Made by a program: the position numbers and the translations under genes. From assembly GCF_004551525.1 (NCBI RefSeq), contig NZ_SATR01000003.1, positions 178,952 through 242,951 of the forward strand: DNA of 64,000 bases. The letters run 5' to 3'. Below, one piece after another: positions 29,897-40,155 of the stretch. Below the pieces are notes generated by a model. The model had not been told where the DNA came from, searched no databases, and was given only the letters and a program-made list of their open reading frames with translations. Every line of letters begins with the position of its first letter. Positions within the stretch are counted from its first letter, which is position 1. Source of the DNA: Vibrio ouci. Lineage in GTDB: Bacteria; Pseudomonadota; Gammaproteobacteria; Enterobacterales; Vibrionaceae.

Positions 29897-30214
29897 ATGG
29901 CAGCTAAAATCCGTCGTAATGACGAAGTAATCGTTCTTGCTGGTAAAGACAAAGGCAAGAAAGGTAAAGTAACTAAGGTTCTAGCAACCGGTAAAGTTAT
30001 CGTTGAAGGTATCAACCTTGTTAAGAAGCACCAAAAGCCGGTTCCGGCTCTAGGTCAACAAGGTGGCATCGTTGAACAAGAAGCAGCAATTGATGCTTCT
30101 AACGTTGCAATCTTTAACGCAGCTACTGGTAAAGCTGACCGTATCGGTTTCCGTTTTGAAGATGGTAAGAAAGTACGTTTCTTTAAATCTAACAACGAAA
30201 TCGTTTCTAACTAA
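29897..30214 (+). CDS. rplX: 50S ribosomal protein L24
   Basis: 105 residues (E. coli 104). An assembly initiator binding domain I of 23S rRNA, with a KOW motif near the N terminus ([17 protein letters not shown]). AAGGAG precedes the ATG, 13 bases after rplN. Confidence 0.98.
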   Translation: MAAKIRRNDEVIVLAGKDKGKKGKVTKVLATGKVIVEGINLVKKHQKPVPALGQQGGIVEQEAAIDASNVAIFNAATGKADRIGFRFEDGKKVRFFKSNNEIVSN

Positions 30215-30231
30215 TAGAAGTAATTTGGAGT

Positions 30232-30285
30232 TCTACTATGGCGAAACTGCATGATTACTACAAGTCGTCTGTAGTCGCTGAACTG
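30232..30285 (+). promoter_or_regulatory. Candidate S8 translational operator at the rplE start
   Basis: In E. coli, S8 represses the spc operon by binding mRNA around the L5 start. The same sequence AAACTGCATGATTACTAC follows the ATG here, and ACTAC (30257-30261) pairs with GTAGT (30271-30275). Function is inferred from this conservation. Confidence 0.45.
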
Positions 30286-30777
30286 ACCAAACAGTTTAGC
30301 TACACAAGCGTCATGCAAGTCCCTAGAATCGAGAAAATCACCCTTAACATGGGTGTTGGTGAAGCAATCAACGATAAGAAACTGCTAGAAAACGCAGCTG
30401 CTGATATGGCAACGATCTCTGGTCAAAAGCCACTTATCACTAAAGCGCGTAAATCTGTTGCAGGTTTCAAAATCCGCGAAGGCTACCCTATCGGTTGTAA
30501 AGTAACCTTGCGTGGCGAACGTATGTGGGATTTTCTTGAGCGTTTGATTAACATCGCTCTTCCACGAGTACGTGACTTCCGTGGCGTTAGCGCTAAGTCT
30601 TTTGACGGACGCGGTAACTACAGCATGGGCGTTCGCGAGCAAATCATCTTCCCGGAAATCGACTTTGATAAAGTTGATAAAGTACGCGGTCTAGACATCA
30701 CTATTACGACGTCTGCTGGTACTGATGAGGAAGGCCGAGCTCTGCTGGCTGCCTTTAACTTCCCATTCCGTAAGTAA
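30238..30777 (+). CDS. rplE: 50S ribosomal protein L5
   Basis: 179 residues, as in E. coli. It joins 5S rRNA with L18 and forms a bridge to S13 in the 30S head. M-A-K-L-H-D-Y-Y and T-L-N-M-G-V-G-E are diagnostic. Its translation start overlaps the proposed S8 operator. TTGGAG lies upstream. Confidence 0.98.
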   Translation: MAKLHDYYKSSVVAELTKQFSYTSVMQVPRIEKITLNMGVGEAINDKKLLENAAADMATISGQKPLITKARKSVAGFKIREGYPIGCKVTLRGERMWDFLERLINIALPRVRDFRGVSAKSFDGRGNYSMGVREQIIFPEIDFDKVDKVRGLDITITTSAGTDEEGRALLAAFNFPFRK

Positions 30778-30794
30778 GGTGAAGGGTTACTGTT

Positions 30795-31100
30795 ATGGCT
30801 AAAAATTCAATGAAAGCACGTGAAGCAAAACGTGCGAAGCTTGTAGCTAAGTTCGCTGAAAAGCGTGCAGCGCTTAAAGCTATCATCAGCGATGTAAACG
30901 CATCTGAAGAAGATCGTTGGAACGCAGTTCTTACACTGCAATCTCTTCCACGTGATTCAAGTGCATCACGTCAGCGCAACCGTTGCAACCAAACTGGTCG
31001 TCCACACGGTTACCTACGTAAGTTCGGTCTAAGCCGTATCAAAGTTCGTGAAGCTTGCATGAAAGGCGAGATTCCTGGACTTCGTAAGGCTAGCTGGTAA
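30795..31100 (+). CDS. rpsN: 30S ribosomal protein S14 (zinc-free type)
   Basis: 101 residues, as in E. coli. This is the long C-minus form: the zinc cysteine pairs of short S14 are absent, so it does not depend on zinc. It lies in the 30S head near S10 and S19. [11 protein letters not shown] and L-R-K-F-G-L-S-R are conserved. Confidence 0.98.
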   Translation: MAKNSMKAREAKRAKLVAKFAEKRAALKAIISDVNASEEDRWNAVLTLQSLPRDSSASRQRNRCNQTGRPHGYLRKFGLSRIKVREACMKGEIPGLRKASW

Positions 31101-31129
31101 TTGCCACTTAATCATTTGGAGTAAATCAT

Positions 31130-31522
31130 ATGAGCATGCAAGATCCGATTTCGGATATGCTGACCCGCGTTCGTAACGGTCAGGCAGCAAACAAAGTTGC
31201 TGTTAAAATGCCTTCTTCAAAGCTTAAAGTTGCAATTGCTGCACTACTAAAAGCTGAAGGTTACATCGTTGATTTCGCTGTTGAAGGCGAAGTTAAACCT
31301 GAGCTTGAAGTTACTCTTAAGTACTTCCAAGCTAAACCAGTAATCGAGCAACTTAAACGTGTTTCTCGTCCAGGTCTACGTGTTTACAAGAAGAAAGATG
31401 ATCTTCCTTCTGTAATGGGTGGTCTTGGTGTTGCTATCGTTTCAACTTCCAAGGGTCTTATGTCAGACCGCGCTGCACGTAAAGCAGGTCTTGGTGGTGA
31501 AATCATCGCTTACGTAGCTTAA
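31130..31522 (+). CDS. rpsH: 30S ribosomal protein S8
   Basis: 130 residues, as in E. coli. A primary binder of 16S rRNA helix 21, and in E. coli the translational repressor of the spc operon. [13 protein letters not shown] opens the protein, and S-T-S-K-G-L-M-S-D near the end is the RNA-binding site. TTGGAG precedes the ATG. Confidence 0.98.
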   Translation: MSMQDPISDMLTRVRNGQAANKVAVKMPSSKLKVAIAALLKAEGYIVDFAVEGEVKPELEVTLKYFQAKPVIEQLKRVSRPGLRVYKKKDDLPSVMGGLGVAIVSTSKGLMSDRAARKAGLGGEIIAYVA

Positions 31523-31535
31523 TAAGGAGTAGATT

Positions 31536-32069
31536 ATGTCTCGTGTTGCTAAAGCACCTGTCGCTATTCCAGCTGGCGTAGAGGTGAAACTAAACGGCCA
31601 AGAAATCACTGTAAAAGGTGCTAAAGGCGAACTAACTCGCGTTCTTAACAACGCAGTAGTTGTAGCTCAGGAAGAAAGCAATCTTACTTTCGGTCCACGC
31701 GAAGGTGTTGTTAATGCATGGGCACAAGCAGGTACTGCTCGCGCTCTAGTTAACAACATGGTTGTTGGTGTTACTGAAGGCTTTACTAAGAAGCTAACTC
31801 TTAAAGGTGTTGGTTACCGTGCTGCTATTAAAGGCAACGCTGTAGGTCTAACACTTGGCTTCTCACACCCAGTTGAGCACGAGTTGCCAGCGGGTATCAA
31901 AGCTGAATGTCCAAGCCAAACTGAAATCGTGATCACTGGTTGTGATAAACAACTTGTTGGTCAGGTTGCGGCTGACATTCGTTCTTACCGTGAGCCTGAA
32001 CCTTACAAAGGTAAAGGTGTTCGTTACGCAGATGAAAATGTGCGTACTAAAGAAGCTAAGAAGAAGTAA
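31536..32069 (+). CDS. rplF: 50S ribosomal protein L6
   Basis: 177 residues, as in E. coli. Two similar domains, located by the sarcin-ricin loop and the factor-binding site. The C-terminal [13 protein letters not shown] is the family signature. AAGGAG precedes the ATG. Confidence 0.98.
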   Translation: MSRVAKAPVAIPAGVEVKLNGQEITVKGAKGELTRVLNNAVVVAQEESNLTFGPREGVVNAWAQAGTARALVNNMVVGVTEGFTKKLTLKGVGYRAAIKGNAVGLTLGFSHPVEHELPAGIKAECPSQTEIVITGCDKQLVGQVAADIRSYREPEPYKGKGVRYADENVRTKEAKKK

Positions 32070-32078
32070 GGTAACACT

Positions 32079-32432
32079 ATGGATAAGAAAGCATCTCGCA
32101 TCCGTCGTGCTACACGCGCACGTCGTAAGATTGCAGAACTGGGTGCAACTCGCCTAGTAGTACACCGTACTCCTCGTCACGTGTACGCACAGGTGATTGC
32201 AGCTAACGGCTCTGAGGTTATCGCAGCAGCTTCTACTGTAGAAAAAGCGATCCGTGAGCAAGTTAAGAACACTGGTAACATCGATGCAGCTAAAGCAGTA
32301 GGTAAAGCTGTTGCTGAGCGCGCTCTTGAAAAAGGCGTAGCTTCAGTTGCATTTGATCGTTCTGGTTTCCAATACCACGGTCGAGTAGCGGCGCTAGCAG
32401 AATCTGCTCGCGAAGCTGGTCTGAAATTCTAA
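32079..32432 (+). CDS. rplR: 50S ribosomal protein L18
   Basis: 117 residues, as in E. coli. It binds 5S rRNA through the basic N terminus ([15 protein letters not shown]) and brings it to the 50S subunit with L5. Starts nine bases after rplF, with AAGG overlapping the rplF stop. Confidence 0.98.
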   Translation: MDKKASRIRRATRARRKIAELGATRLVVHRTPRHVYAQVIAANGSEVIAAASTVEKAIREQVKNTGNIDAAKAVGKAVAERALEKGVASVAFDRSGFQYHGRVAALAESAREAGLKF

Positions 32433-32446
32433 GGTAGGGTTGGAAG

Positions 32447-32950
32447 ATGGCTAAAGAACAACAAGTTCAAGCGAATGATTTGCAAGAAAAGCTAATCGCA
32501 GTTAACCGTGTATCTAAGACGGTTAAAGGTGGTCGAATCATGAGCTTCACTGCACTAACAGTAGTTGGTGACGGTAACGGTCGCGTAGGTTTCGGTTACG
32601 GCAAAGCTCGTGAAGTACCTGCAGCGATTCAAAAAGCAATGGAAAAAGCACGTCGTAACATGACTACGATCGCGCTTAACGAAGGTACTCTTCACCACCC
32701 GGTGAAAGGTCGCCATTCGGGCTCTAAAGTTTACATGCAGCCTGCTGCTGAAGGTACTGGTGTTATCGCTGGCGGCGCTATGCGTGCAGTACTAGAAGTT
32801 GCTGGTGTACACAACGTACTATCTAAAGCATACGGTTCTACGAACCCTATCAACATCGTTCGTGCAACGATCGATGCACTAGGTAGCGTGAAGTCACCAG
32901 AAATGGTTGCTGCTAAACGTGGTCTAACTGTTGAATCTATTTCGGAGTAA
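32447..32950 (+). CDS. rpsE: 30S ribosomal protein S5
   Basis: 167 residues, as in E. coli. It lines the mRNA entry channel with S3 and S4 and affects decoding fidelity. The N-terminal double-stranded-RNA-binding fold holds the V-x-R-V-x-K-x-x-K-G-G-R loop where spectinomycin resistance arises; it looks wild type (K-T-V-K-G-G-R-I). Codons are strongly biased as in its neighbours. Confidence 0.98.
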   Translation: MAKEQQVQANDLQEKLIAVNRVSKTVKGGRIMSFTALTVVGDGNGRVGFGYGKAREVPAAIQKAMEKARRNMTTIALNEGTLHHPVKGRHSGSKVYMQPAAEGTGVIAGGAMRAVLEVAGVHNVLSKAYGSTNPINIVRATIDALGSVKSPEMVAAKRGLTVESISE

Positions 32951-32957
32951 GAACACC

Positions 32958-33134
32958 ATGGCAACTATTAAAGTAACTCAAACTAAAAGCTCAATTGGTC
33001 GTCTACCTAAGCACAAAGCGTGTCTTAAAGGTCTAGGCCTTCGTAAAATCAACCACACAGTAGAACTTGAAGATACTCCGTGTATTCGCGGCATGATCAA
33101 CAAGGTTTACTACATGGTTAAAGTTGAGGAGTAA
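32958..33134 (+). CDS. rpmD: 50S ribosomal protein L30
   Basis: 58 residues (E. coli 59), taking the ATG at 32958 after CGGAGTAAG; an in-frame start further upstream lies inside rpsE. It binds domain II of 23S r[13 protein letters not shown] and [11 protein letters not shown] are conserved. Confidence 0.97.
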   Translation: MATIKVTQTKSSIGRLPKHKACLKGLGLRKINHTVELEDTPCIRGMINKVYYMVKVEE

Positions 33135-33139
33135 TCAGA

Positions 33140-33574
33140 ATGCGTTTGAATACTCTATCACCAGCTGCTGGTGCTAAGACTACTGCTAAGCGCGTAGGTC
33201 GCGGTATTGGTTCTGGCCTAGGTAAGACTGGTGGCCGTGGCCACAAAGGTCAAAAGTCACGTTCTGGCGGTTCAGTTCGTCCAGGTTTTGAAGGCGGTCA
33301 GATGCCTCTAAAACAACGTCTACCAAAATTCGGTTTCACTTCTCGTAAGAGCCTAGTGTCTGCTGAAGTTCGTCTAGCTGAGCTAGCGAAAGTAACTGGT
33401 GACGTAGTAGATCTAAACAGCCTTAAAGCTGCTAACGTTATCACTAAGAACATCGAATTCGTAAAAGTTGTTCTATCTGGTGAAATTAACAAAGCAGTGA
33501 CTGTTAAAGGTCTACGTGTGACTAAAGGCGCTAAAGCTGCAATCGAAGCTGCAGGCGGTAAAATCGAGGAATAA
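33140..33574 (+). CDS. rplO: 50S ribosomal protein L15
   Basis: 144 residues, as in E. coli. A late assembly protein with a long, glycine- and lysine-rich N-terminal arm ([15 protein letters not shown]) threading into 23S rRNA. Only five bases separate it from rpmD. GAGGAG precedes the ATG. secY follows after 20 bases. Confidence 0.98.
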   Translation: MRLNTLSPAAGAKTTAKRVGRGIGSGLGKTGGRGHKGQKSRSGGSVRPGFEGGQMPLKQRLPKFGFTSRKSLVSAEVRLAELAKVTGDVVDLNSLKAANVITKNIEFVKVVLSGEINKAVTVKGLRVTKGAKAAIEAAGGKIEE

Positions 33575-33594
33575 TCTCGAGGAACGAGGTACAG

Positions 33595-34929
33595 ATGGCT
33601 AAGAAACCAGGTCAAGATTTTCGTAGTGCTCAGAGCGGCTTAAGTGAACTAAAGTCGCGCTTATTATTCGTAATTGGTGCACTTTTAGTATTCCGAGCAG
33701 GCTCTTTTGTGCCGATCCCTGGTATTGACGCTGCTGTACTTGCCGATTTGTTCGAACAGCAAAAAGGTACCATCGTAGAAATGTTTAACATGTTCTCCGG
33801 TGGTGCTCTTGAGCGTGCATCTATATTAGCGTTGGGCATCATGCCGTATATTTCGGCATCTATTGTTGTCCAACTGCTAACTGTAGTTCATCCAGCGTTA
33901 GCTGAACTCAAAAAAGAGGGTGAAGCAGGCCGTCGTAAGATCAGCCAATATACACGCTACGGCACGCTTGTACTTGCAACATTCCAAGCTATTGGTATCG
34001 CAACAGGCCTACCAAACATGGTCGATAATCTGGTTGTTATCAACCAAACCATGTTTACGCTAATTGCTACCGTAAGTTTAGTAACCGGTACCATGTTCCT
34101 AATGTGGTTAGGTGAACAAATTACAGAGCGTGGAATTGGTAACGGTATTTCGTTACTAATTTTTGCAGGTATTGTTGCTGGATTGCCTTCTGCAATCGGT
34201 CAAACAATCGAGCAAGCGCGTCAAGGTGAATTGCATGTACTTCTTCTGCTGTTGATTGCTGTACTAGCTTTCGCAGTTATCTACTTCGTTGTTTTCATGG
34301 AGCGTGGTCAGCGTCGAATCGTTGTAAACTACGCGAAGCGTCAACAAGGTCGTAAGGTATTTGCTGCGCAAAGCACTCACTTGCCACTTAAAATTAATAT
34401 GGCAGGTGTTATTCCAGCAATCTTTGCTTCAAGCATTATCCTGTTCCCAGGAACACTGGCTCAGTGGTTTGGTCAGAACGGTGAGAGCAGCGCGTTCGGT
34501 TGGTTAACTGACGTGTCTTTGGCTCTTAGCCCAGGTCAACCTCTGTATGTAATGCTTTATGCAGCAGCGATTATATTCTTCTGTTTCTTCTATACGGCGT
34601 TGGTTTTCAACCCGCGAGAAACAGCGGATAACTTGAAGAAGTCCGGTGCATTCGTACCCGGCATCCGCCCAGGTGAACAGACAGCTAAGTACATTGATAA
34701 AGTAATGACGCGTTTAACCCTTGCTGGTGCGCTTTACATTACCTTTATCTGTCTGATTCCAGAGTTTATGATGGTCGCGTGGAACGTACGTTTCTACTTC
34801 GGCGGTACATCACTACTAATCGTAGTTGTTGTTATCATGGACTTTATGGCACAGGTACAGACTCATCTGATGTCTCAACAGTATGATTCTGTGTTGAAGA
34901 AAGCAAATCTGAAAGGCTATGGCCGTTAA
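33595..34929 (+). CDS. secY: Sec translocon channel subunit SecY
   Basis: 444 residues (E. coli 443). The channel of the SecYEG translocon, with ten membrane helices. The plug follows helix 1, and the SecA/ribosome-binding loops G-Q-R-R-I (C4) and the R-x-x-E region before helix 10 are intact. It moves preproteins across and into the inner membrane. Its place in the spc operon couples translocon supply to ribosome synthesis. TGTG-free, with a weak Shine-Dalgarno (GAGG). Confidence 0.98.
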   Translation: MAKKPGQDFRSAQSGLSELKSRLLFVIGALLVFRAGSFVPIPGIDAAVLADLFEQQKGTIVEMFNMFSGGALERASILALGIMPYISASIVVQLLTVVHPALAELKKEGEAGRRKISQYTRYGTLVLATFQAIGIATGLPNMVDNLVVINQTMFTLIATVSLVTGTMFLMWLGEQITERGIGNGISLLIFAGIVAGLPSAIGQTIEQARQGELHVLLLLLIAVLAFAVIYFVVFMERGQRRIVVNYAKRQQGRKVFAAQSTHLPLKINMAGVIPAIFASSIILFPGTLAQWFGQNGESSAFGWLTDVSLALSPGQPLYVMLYAAAIIFFCFFYTALVFNPRETADNLKKSGAFVPGIRPGEQTAKYIDKVMTRLTLAGALYITFICLIPEFMMVAWNVRFYFGGTSLLIVVVVIMDFMAQVQTHLMSQQYDSVLKKANLKGYGR

Positions 34930-34968
34930 TTCGGCGGTAGACTCAGATTTCATTTACGGAGTTTAGCA

Positions 34969-35082
34969 ATGAAAGTTCGTGCTTCCGTTAAAAAAATCTG
35001 CCGTAACTGTAAAGTTATCAAGCGTAACGGTGTCGTTCGCGTGATTTGCAGTGAGCCAAAGCACAAGCAGCGCCAAGGCTAA
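34969..35082 (+). CDS. rpmJ: 50S ribosomal protein L36 (zinc type)
   Basis: A 37-residue gene. It reads [14 protein letters not shown] and ends K-H-K-Q-R-Q-G. C11, C14, C27 and H32 form the zinc ribbon of the C-plus form, which Zur-controlled paralogues replace under zinc shortage in some bacteria. GGAG lies nine bases upstream. Last gene of the spc operon, 39 bases after secY. Confidence 0.96.
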
Positions 35083-35099
35083 TTAGCAGAAATTTTTAC

Positions 35100-35128
35100 T
35101 TGAAATATAAGGTAGTGTCGAGTATATT
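35100..35128 (+). promoter_or_regulatory. Alpha operon promoter
   Basis: TTGAAA (35100-35105), 17 bases, TATATT (35123-35128). Transcription would start near 35135. The -10 box lies in the loop of the hairpin 35109-35142. Confidence 0.7.
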
Positions 35129-35144
35129 CCTCGGCCTACCTTTT
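35109..35144 (+). terminator. Terminator-like hairpin after rpmJ
   Basis: AAGGTAG (35109-35115) pairs with CTACCTT (35136-35142) and CGAG (35119-35122) with CTCG (35130-35133), followed by TT-G. It would end or slow transcripts from the spc operon. Transcripts from the promoter within its loop begin too late to form it. Confidence 0.55.
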
Positions 35145-35240
35145 GCGTGCAAAAGAAGTAGTATCCCGCAGCGTATCCATCACGGGCTTTGCTGCGGCTA
35201 ATTCTTTTATGAAACACTAGGAGTGAATAATGGCCCGTAT
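35145..35240 (+). promoter_or_regulatory. Alpha operon leader pseudoknot (S4 target)
   Basis: The region matches the layout of the E. coli alpha mRNA pseudoknot: GTATCC, then CCGCAGC (35166-35172) pairing with GCTGCGG (35191-35197), CCCG (35165-35168) able to pair with CGGG (35183-35186), and ACTAGGAGTG before the rpsM start. S4 binding traps the 30S subunit on this RNA and represses the operon. Confidence 0.75.
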
Positions 35241-35586
35241 AGCAGGCATTAACATTCCTGATCAAAAACATGCTGTGATTGCACTAACGTCAATCTACGG
35301 CATCGGTAAAACTCGCTCTCAAGCTATCCTAGCTGAAGTGGGTATTGCTGAAGATGTTAAGATCAGTGAACTATCTGAAGAACAGATCGATCAACTGCGT
35401 GATGGTGTAGCTAAATACACTGTAGAGGGTGATCTACGTCGTGAAGTATCAATGAACATCAAGCGTCTTATGGACCTTGGCTGTTACCGTGGTCTTCGTC
35501 ATCGTCGCAGTCTACCACTACGTGGACAGCGTACTAAAACCAATGCTCGCACCCGTAAGGGTCCGCGTAAGCCGATCAAGAAATAA
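35230..35586 (+). CDS. rpsM: 30S ribosomal protein S13
   Basis: 118 residues, as in E. coli. It sits in the 30S head, contacts P-site tRNA through its basic tail and forms bridges to L5. [10 protein letters not shown] and [13 protein letters not shown] are conserved. It starts at ATG where E. coli uses GTG. The start lies within the S4 pseudoknot leader, so S4 controls it directly. Confidence 0.98.
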   Translation: MARIAGINIPDQKHAVIALTSIYGIGKTRSQAILAEVGIAEDVKISELSEEQIDQLRDGVAKYTVEGDLRREVSMNIKRLMDLGCYRGLRHRRSLPLRGQRTKTNARTRKGPRKPIKK

Positions 35587-35598
35587 TCGGGAAGGTAG

Positions 35599-35994
<396 letters not shown>

Positions 35995-36021
35995 CGTTTT
36001 TTAGATTACTGGAGAAAGATC

Positions 36022-36642
36022 ATGGCAAGATATTTGGGTCCTAAGCTGAAGCTTAGCCGTCGCGAAGGTACTGACTTATTCCTTAAGTCTGGCGTACGCG
36101 CGATCGATACCAAGTGTAAAATTGATAACGCACCAGGTGTACACGGCGCTCGTCGCGGTCGTCTATCTGAGTATGGCGTTCAGCTTCGTGAGAAGCAAAA
36201 AGTTCGTCGTATGTACGGCGTTCTAGAAAAACAATTCCGTAACTACTACAAAGAAGCTGCACGTCTTAAAGGCAACACAGGTGAAAACCTACTTCAGCTT
36301 CTTGAAGGTCGTCTTGATAACGTAGTTTACCGCATGGGCTTTGGCGCAACTCGCGCAGAAGCACGTCAGCTAGTTAGCCACAAAGCTATCCTAGTTAACG
36401 GTAAAGTTGTAAACATTCCTTCTTTCAAAGTTGCGGCTAATGACGTTGTTTCTATCCGCGAGAAAGCTAAACAGCAATCTCGTATTAAAGCGGCTCTAGA
36501 AGTTGCTGAACAACGTGAAAAACCAACTTGGATTGAAGTAGATGCTGGTAAGATGGAAGCTACGTTCAAGCGTATGCCTGAGCGTTCAGATCTATCTGCT
36601 GACATCAACGAACAATTGATCGTCGAGCTTTACTCTAAGTAA
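36022..36642 (+). CDS. rpsD: 30S ribosomal protein S4
   Basis: 206 residues, as in E. coli. An early assembly protein that binds the 5' domain junction, acts in decoding fidelity and in NusG-like antitermination of rRNA, and represses the alpha operon through the leader pseudoknot. The S4 RNA-binding domain lies near residues 95-160 ([11 protein letters not shown]). No N-terminal zinc knuckle is present. CTGGAGAAAG precedes the ATG. Confidence 0.98.
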   Translation: MARYLGPKLKLSRREGTDLFLKSGVRAIDTKCKIDNAPGVHGARRGRLSEYGVQLREKQKVRRMYGVLEKQFRNYYKEAARLKGNTGENLLQLLEGRLDNVVYRMGFGATRAEARQLVSHKAILVNGKVVNIPSFKVAANDVVSIREKAKQQSRIKAALEVAEQREKPTWIEVDAGKMEATFKRMPERSDLSADINEQLIVELYSK

Positions 36643-36666
36643 GGTTTAAACTAAAGAGAGGACACA

Positions 36667-37659
36667 ATGCAGGGTTCTGTAACAGAATTTCTTAAGCCAC
36701 GTCTTGTTGACATCGAACAGGTTAGCACGACTCACGCAAAAGTAACTCTTGAGCCATTAGAGCGTGGTTTTGGCCATACTCTTGGTAATGCACTTCGCCG
36801 TATTCTTCTATCTTCTATGCCAGGTTGTGCTGTAACAGAAGTAGAAATTGAAGGCGTACTTCATGAGTACAGCACTAAAGAAGGCGTTCAGGAAGATATT
36901 CTTGAAATCCTACTTAACCTTAAAGGTCTAGCTGTACGCGTTGCCGAAGGCAAAGATGAAGTGTTCATTACTTTGAACAAATCAGGCTCGGGCCCTGTGG
37001 TTGCAGGTGACATCACCCATGATGGTGATGTAGAGATCGCTAACCCTGAACACGTTATTTGTCACCTAACGGATGACAACGCTGAGATCGCTATGCGTAT
37101 CAAAGTTGAACGTGGTCGTGGTTATGTTCCAGCTTCGGCTCGTATCCATACTGAAGAAGATGAGCGCCCAATTGGTCGCCTACTGGTTGACGCTACGTAC
37201 AGCCCAGTAGACAAGATTGCTTATTCTGTTGAAGCAGCTCGTGTAGAGCAGCGTACAGACTTAGACAAGCTTGTTATCGATATGGAAACGAACGGTACTC
37301 TAGACCCTGAGGAAGCAATCCGTCGCGCAGCTACTATCCTAGCTGAACAATTGGATGCGTTCGTAGATCTTCGTGATGTACGTGTACCTGAGGAGAAGGA
37401 AGAGAAGCCAGAATTCGATCCGATCCTACTGCGTCCTGTAGACGATCTTGAACTAACAGTTCGCTCTGCTAACTGTCTGAAAGCAGAAGCGATTCACTAC
37501 ATCGGTGATCTTGTACAGCGTACTGAGGTTGAGCTACTTAAAACGCCTAACCTTGGTAAAAAATCTCTTACTGAGATTAAAGACGTACTTGCATCACGTG
37601 GTCTGTCTCTGGGCATGCGCCTAGAAAACTGGCCACCAGCGTCTATCGCTGAAGATTAA
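36667..37659 (+). CDS. rpoA: RNA polymerase alpha subunit
   Basis: 330 residues (E. coli 329). The N-terminal domain (1-235) dimerises and nucleates beta/beta' assembly. A linker rich in Glu joins it to the C-terminal domain, which binds UP elements and activators such as CRP; its R-S-A-N-C-L-K-A-E motif holds the DNA-contacting arginine. AGAGAGGA precedes the ATG. Standard position between rpsD and rplQ. Confidence 0.99.
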   Translation: MQGSVTEFLKPRLVDIEQVSTTHAKVTLEPLERGFGHTLGNALRRILLSSMPGCAVTEVEIEGVLHEYSTKEGVQEDILEILLNLKGLAVRVAEGKDEVFITLNKSGSGPVVAGDITHDGDVEIANPEHVICHLTDDNAEIAMRIKVERGRGYVPASARIHTEEDERPIGRLLVDATYSPVDKIAYSVEAARVEQRTDLDKLVIDMETNGTLDPEEAIRRAATILAEQLDAFVDLRDVRVPEEKEEKPEFDPILLRPVDDLELTVRSANCLKAEAIHYIGDLVQRTEVELLKTPNLGKKSLTEIKDVLASRGLSLGMRLENWPPASIAED

Positions 37660-37684
37660 TCGATAAAGTTAGAAGGATTAGGTC

Positions 37685-38065
37685 ATGCGCCATCGTAAGA
37701 GTGGTCGTCAACTCAACCGCAACAGCTCACATCGTAAAGCGATGTTTAGCAACATGGCTAGCTCTCTAGTACGTCATGAAGTTATCAAGACTACACTGCC
37801 AAAAGCAAAAGAGCTACGTCGCGTAGTTGAGCCTTTGATTACACTAGCTAAGACTGACAGCGTTGCTAACCGTCGTCTAGCATTTGCACGTACTCGTGAC
37901 AACGAAGTAGTTGCAAAACTGTTTAACGAACTAGGTCCACGTTTTGCTGCTCGTCAGGGCGGTTACACTCGTATCCTAAAAGCTGGTTTCCGTACTGGTG
38001 ATAAAGCTCCAATGGCTTACATTGAGCTTGTAGATCGCCCAGCTGCTGAAGAAGCTGCTGAGTAA
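37685..38065 (+). CDS. rplQ: 50S ribosomal protein L17
   Basis: 126 residues (E. coli 127). It lies near the tunnel exit. [20 protein letters not shown] is the family opening. AGAAGGA precedes the ATG. Last gene of the alpha operon; a bidirectional-looking terminator follows. Confidence 0.98.
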   Translation: MRHRKSGRQLNRNSSHRKAMFSNMASSLVRHEVIKTTLPKAKELRRVVEPLITLAKTDSVANRRLAFARTRDNEVVAKLFNELGPRFAARQGGYTRILKAGFRTGDKAPMAYIELVDRPAAEEAAE

Positions 38066-38081
38066 TCAGGTTCGTATGAAC

Positions 38082-38111
38082 AAAAAAGCCGAGCATTAGC
38101 TCGGCTTTTTT
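38082..38111 (+). terminator. Terminator of the alpha operon
   Basis: GCCGAGC / GCTCGGC with loop ATTA, A6 before and T6 after (38106-38111). Confidence 0.92.
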
Positions 38112-38134
38112 GTATCTGTAATTCCACTCTCTCA

Positions 38135-38163
38135 TTAAAAAAGGCCGATATTCTTATCGACCT
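38135..38163 (-). terminator. Terminator of the DUF2780 gene
   Basis: Read on the minus strand, AGGTCGATA and TATCGGCCT pair with one mismatch, followed by a T-rich run. It lies just after the converging alpha operon terminator. Confidence 0.65.
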
Positions 38164-38188
38164 CTTCTTAATAGACTCGCTAGTTTTC

Positions 38189-38593
38189 TTACTGCCAAAT
38201 CCCTGCTAAAGCAGATGTCAGCCCGCTGCTTGCACCTTGAGCCTGAAGAGCATTGATGATTAAAGGCGTAAATGAGCTCACTAGCGCTGGGTCCATACCC
38301 AATGCTGAGAATGCGCTGTCTACTGCACCGCTGTCAGTGATCATTTTTGATAAGCCAGTGCTTTCAAGAACATCGTAACCCGGGATTAACGAACCTAGCT
38401 CTTGATTCTGACTTGAACCTAAAGAGTTTTGTGCCAGTGCTAGTAGAGAACCGACACCGCCAATGGCTTGGTCTGAAGTGACATTGGTTGCTTGCTGGAT
38501 TTGTCCTGCGAGATCTGTGTCAGCAGCACCTTGTTGCCCCCAAGCACTAATTGCTCCAGTGAGAGCAGCAGTGACGACGACGCGTTTTTTCAT
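38189..38593 (-). CDS. Exported DUF2780 family protein (VcgC/VcgE-like)
   Basis: 134 residues with an N-terminal Sec-type signal (K-K-R, hydrophobic core, cleavage near residue 19). The mature protein is rich in Ala, Gly, Ser and Leu with amphipathic helices (G-G-V-G-S-L-L-A-L-A-Q-N, and S-S-G-L-T-S-A-L-A near the end), the pattern of DUF2780 proteins named VcgC/VcgE in Vibrio. No function is known. A good AAGGA precedes the ATG. It has its own terminator, opposite to the alpha operon. Confidence 0.78.
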   Translation of the reverse strand: MKKRVVVTAALTGAISAWGQQGAADTDLAGQIQQATNVTSDQAIGGVGSLLALAQNSLGSSQNQELGSLIPGYDVLESTGLSKMITDSGAVDSAFSALGMDPALVSSFTPLIINALQAQGASSGLTSALAGIWQ

Positions 38594-38681
38594 ATCATTT
38601 CCTTATAATTTTGTTTAACGTCATTCCGCATCATATACTTAATGGCGCGTGAAATGCTATGGGCGTGTTAATTCTATAAAT

Positions 38682-38712
38682 AAAAACGGCGATACCTAGG
38701 TATCGCCGTTTT
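38682..38712 (-). terminator. Terminator of fklB (30-bp perfect palindrome)
   Basis: AAAACGGCGATACC (38683-38696) and its exact complement (38699-38712) with only TA between; on the minus strand it ends in TTTTTA. Confidence 0.85.
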
Positions 38713-38734
38713 AAATATGCTTAATCGTTATCGA

Positions 38735-39355
38735 TTAAAGAATGTCTAGTAGTTCTACTTCGAATACTAGAGCAGCAAATGGAGGGATAGCTGCACCTGC
38801 GCCGCGCTCACCGTATGCTAGGTCTTGAGGGATGTATAGTTTCCACTTAGAACCTACAGGCATTAGTTGAAGAGCTTCAACCCAACCTTTGATTACGCCT
38901 GTCACTGGGAACTCAGCAGGTTGACCGCGAGATACAGAGCTGTCGAATACAGTACCGTCTGTTAATTCACCGTGGTAGTGAACACGTACTTGCTTGTCAG
39001 AAGTTGGGATCTCACCAGTACCTTCAGTGATAATTTCGTACTGAAGGCCAGACTCAAGTACAGTTACTTCTGGACGTAGAGCGTTATCCGTTAGGAATGC
39101 TTCACCGTCAGCTGCTGCTGCTTTAGCTGCTTCTTGACGTGCTGCTTCTACGCGAGTGTGTAGCTCTTGTAGTGCGTTGTTGATTTCATCGATCTCGATA
39201 GCTGGCTGTTCACCAACTAGTGCTGTTGCGATACCTGCAGCGATAGCGTCAACGTTTAGACCTTCAAGACCAGAACCAGCTAGCTGCTGACCCATTTGTA
39301 GACCGATACCGTAGCTTGCTTTCTGCTCTACAGTCTCAAATTTAACTTCAGACAT
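38735..39355 (-). CDS. fklB: FKBP-type peptidyl-prolyl isomerase FklB (FKBP22)
   Basis: 206 residues, the length of E. coli FklB. The N-terminal half is a helical dimerisation domain ([11 protein letters not shown] near residue 15). The C-terminal half is the FKBP fold with [16 protein letters not shown] and [13 protein letters not shown]. No signal peptide is visible. The frame runs open for 45 codons upstream, but those residues do not fit the family; the ATG at 39355 has AAAGAGAG before it. Divergent from the ytfB-like gene, as in E. coli. Confidence 0.95.
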   Translation of the reverse strand: MSEVKFETVEQKASYGIGLQMGQQLAGSGLEGLNVDAIAAGIATALVGEQPAIEIDEINNALQELHTRVEAARQEAAKAAAADGEAFLTDNALRPEVTVLESGLQYEIITEGTGEIPTSDKQVRVHYHGELTDGTVFDSSVSRGQPAEFPVTGVIKGWVEALQLMPVGSKWKLYIPQDLAYGERGAGAAIPPFAALVFEVELLDIL

Positions 39356-39503
39356 GGTGTCTCTCTTTATATGGTGTATAAAGGGTAAAGGATACCAGTA
39401 ATAGCCGCGTGATGAAACGGCAGTGGGCTGATACGCAGCGGCTAGCTGTAATGTGAGATTTAGATCGACTTTCAGCACGCTATTTGTCAATTTTTGGCGA
39501 GTA

Positions 39504-39533
39504 ATGACCTGCTCGTGTGAAAATTCCTATACT
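39504..39533 (+). promoter_or_regulatory. Candidate promoter of the ytfB-like gene
   Basis: ATGACC (39504-39509), 18 bases, TATACT (39528-39533), 55 bases before the ATG. Only a moderate match. Confidence 0.4.
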
Positions 39534-39588
39534 CATAAGGTCCTGATTTTTTATACTGGTAGCGCAGCCCGTTTGGAGAGAAGGTGCG

Positions 39589-40155
39589 ATGAATCGCAGA
39601 AAGAAAAAGAAGCAACAAGTGGATTACCTAGAGCTAGCGAAACAGAAGTTCAGCTCGATTGATTGGCAACAGATTAAACAGCAAGTACTGACTAAATGGA
39701 ATGTGCTGCCAAAACTACACCAGCGTGCATTGATGGTGTTAGTTCCTCTGTTGCTGATATTGCTTGTTATTCCTCTACCGGAGCCTCAGCAACAAGAGGA
39801 AACTGCCACTACGCCATCTCAACGAGTGGAAGTGAATATCAATACTCGCAGCTTAAGCGAACAAAAAAGTGCCGAGCAACAGTCGCTAGCTTCAGACGCT
39901 TGGAAAGAATATGAAGTAAAAAGTGGTGATACGCTGGCTCAGGTTTTCCGCAATAATGGCTTAGCGATGTCAGACTTGAATGCACTGGTTAAAGTCGAAG
40001 GTTCCGATAAACCCCTCAGCCGAATCAAGCAAGGCCAGTTGGTGCGTTTTAAGCTCGAAGAGAGTGGTCAACTTGATATCTTACAGTTAGAGAAGAACAA
40101 TCAGTCTGTGATGTTTTTCCGCTTATCAGACGGTGGTTTTGGCCGTAGCAAATAG
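39589..40155 (+). CDS. ytfB: YtfB/OapA-like LysM-type envelope protein
   Basis: 188 residues. A basic cytosolic N terminus (R-R-K-K-K-K), one membrane helix near residues 47-64, then a periplasmic part with an OapA/LysM-like domain (Y-E-V-K-S-G-D-T-L-A-Q-V-F-R-N-N-G-L) from residue 105. E. coli YtfB, which lies beside fklB, binds glycan and affects cell division; the shared neighbour supports the name. It is shorter than E. coli YtfB. GAGAAGG precedes the ATG. Its 3' end overlaps the converging transporter gene by 55 bases. Confidence 0.78.
   Translation: MNRRKKKKQQVDYLELAKQKFSSIDWQQIKQQVLTKWNVLPKLHQRALMVLVPLLLILLVIPLPEPQQQEETATTPSQRVEVNINTRSLSEQKSAEQQSLASDAWKEYEVKSGDTLAQVFRNNGLAMSDLNALVKVEGSDKPLSRIKQGQLVRFKLEESGQLDILQLEKNNQSVMFFRLSDGGFGRSK

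Noticed and set aside
39356..39490. A 45-residue N-terminal extension of FklB
   Set aside because: The residues do not resemble FklB, and the ATG at 39355 has AAAGAGAG upstream and gives the exact E. coli length.
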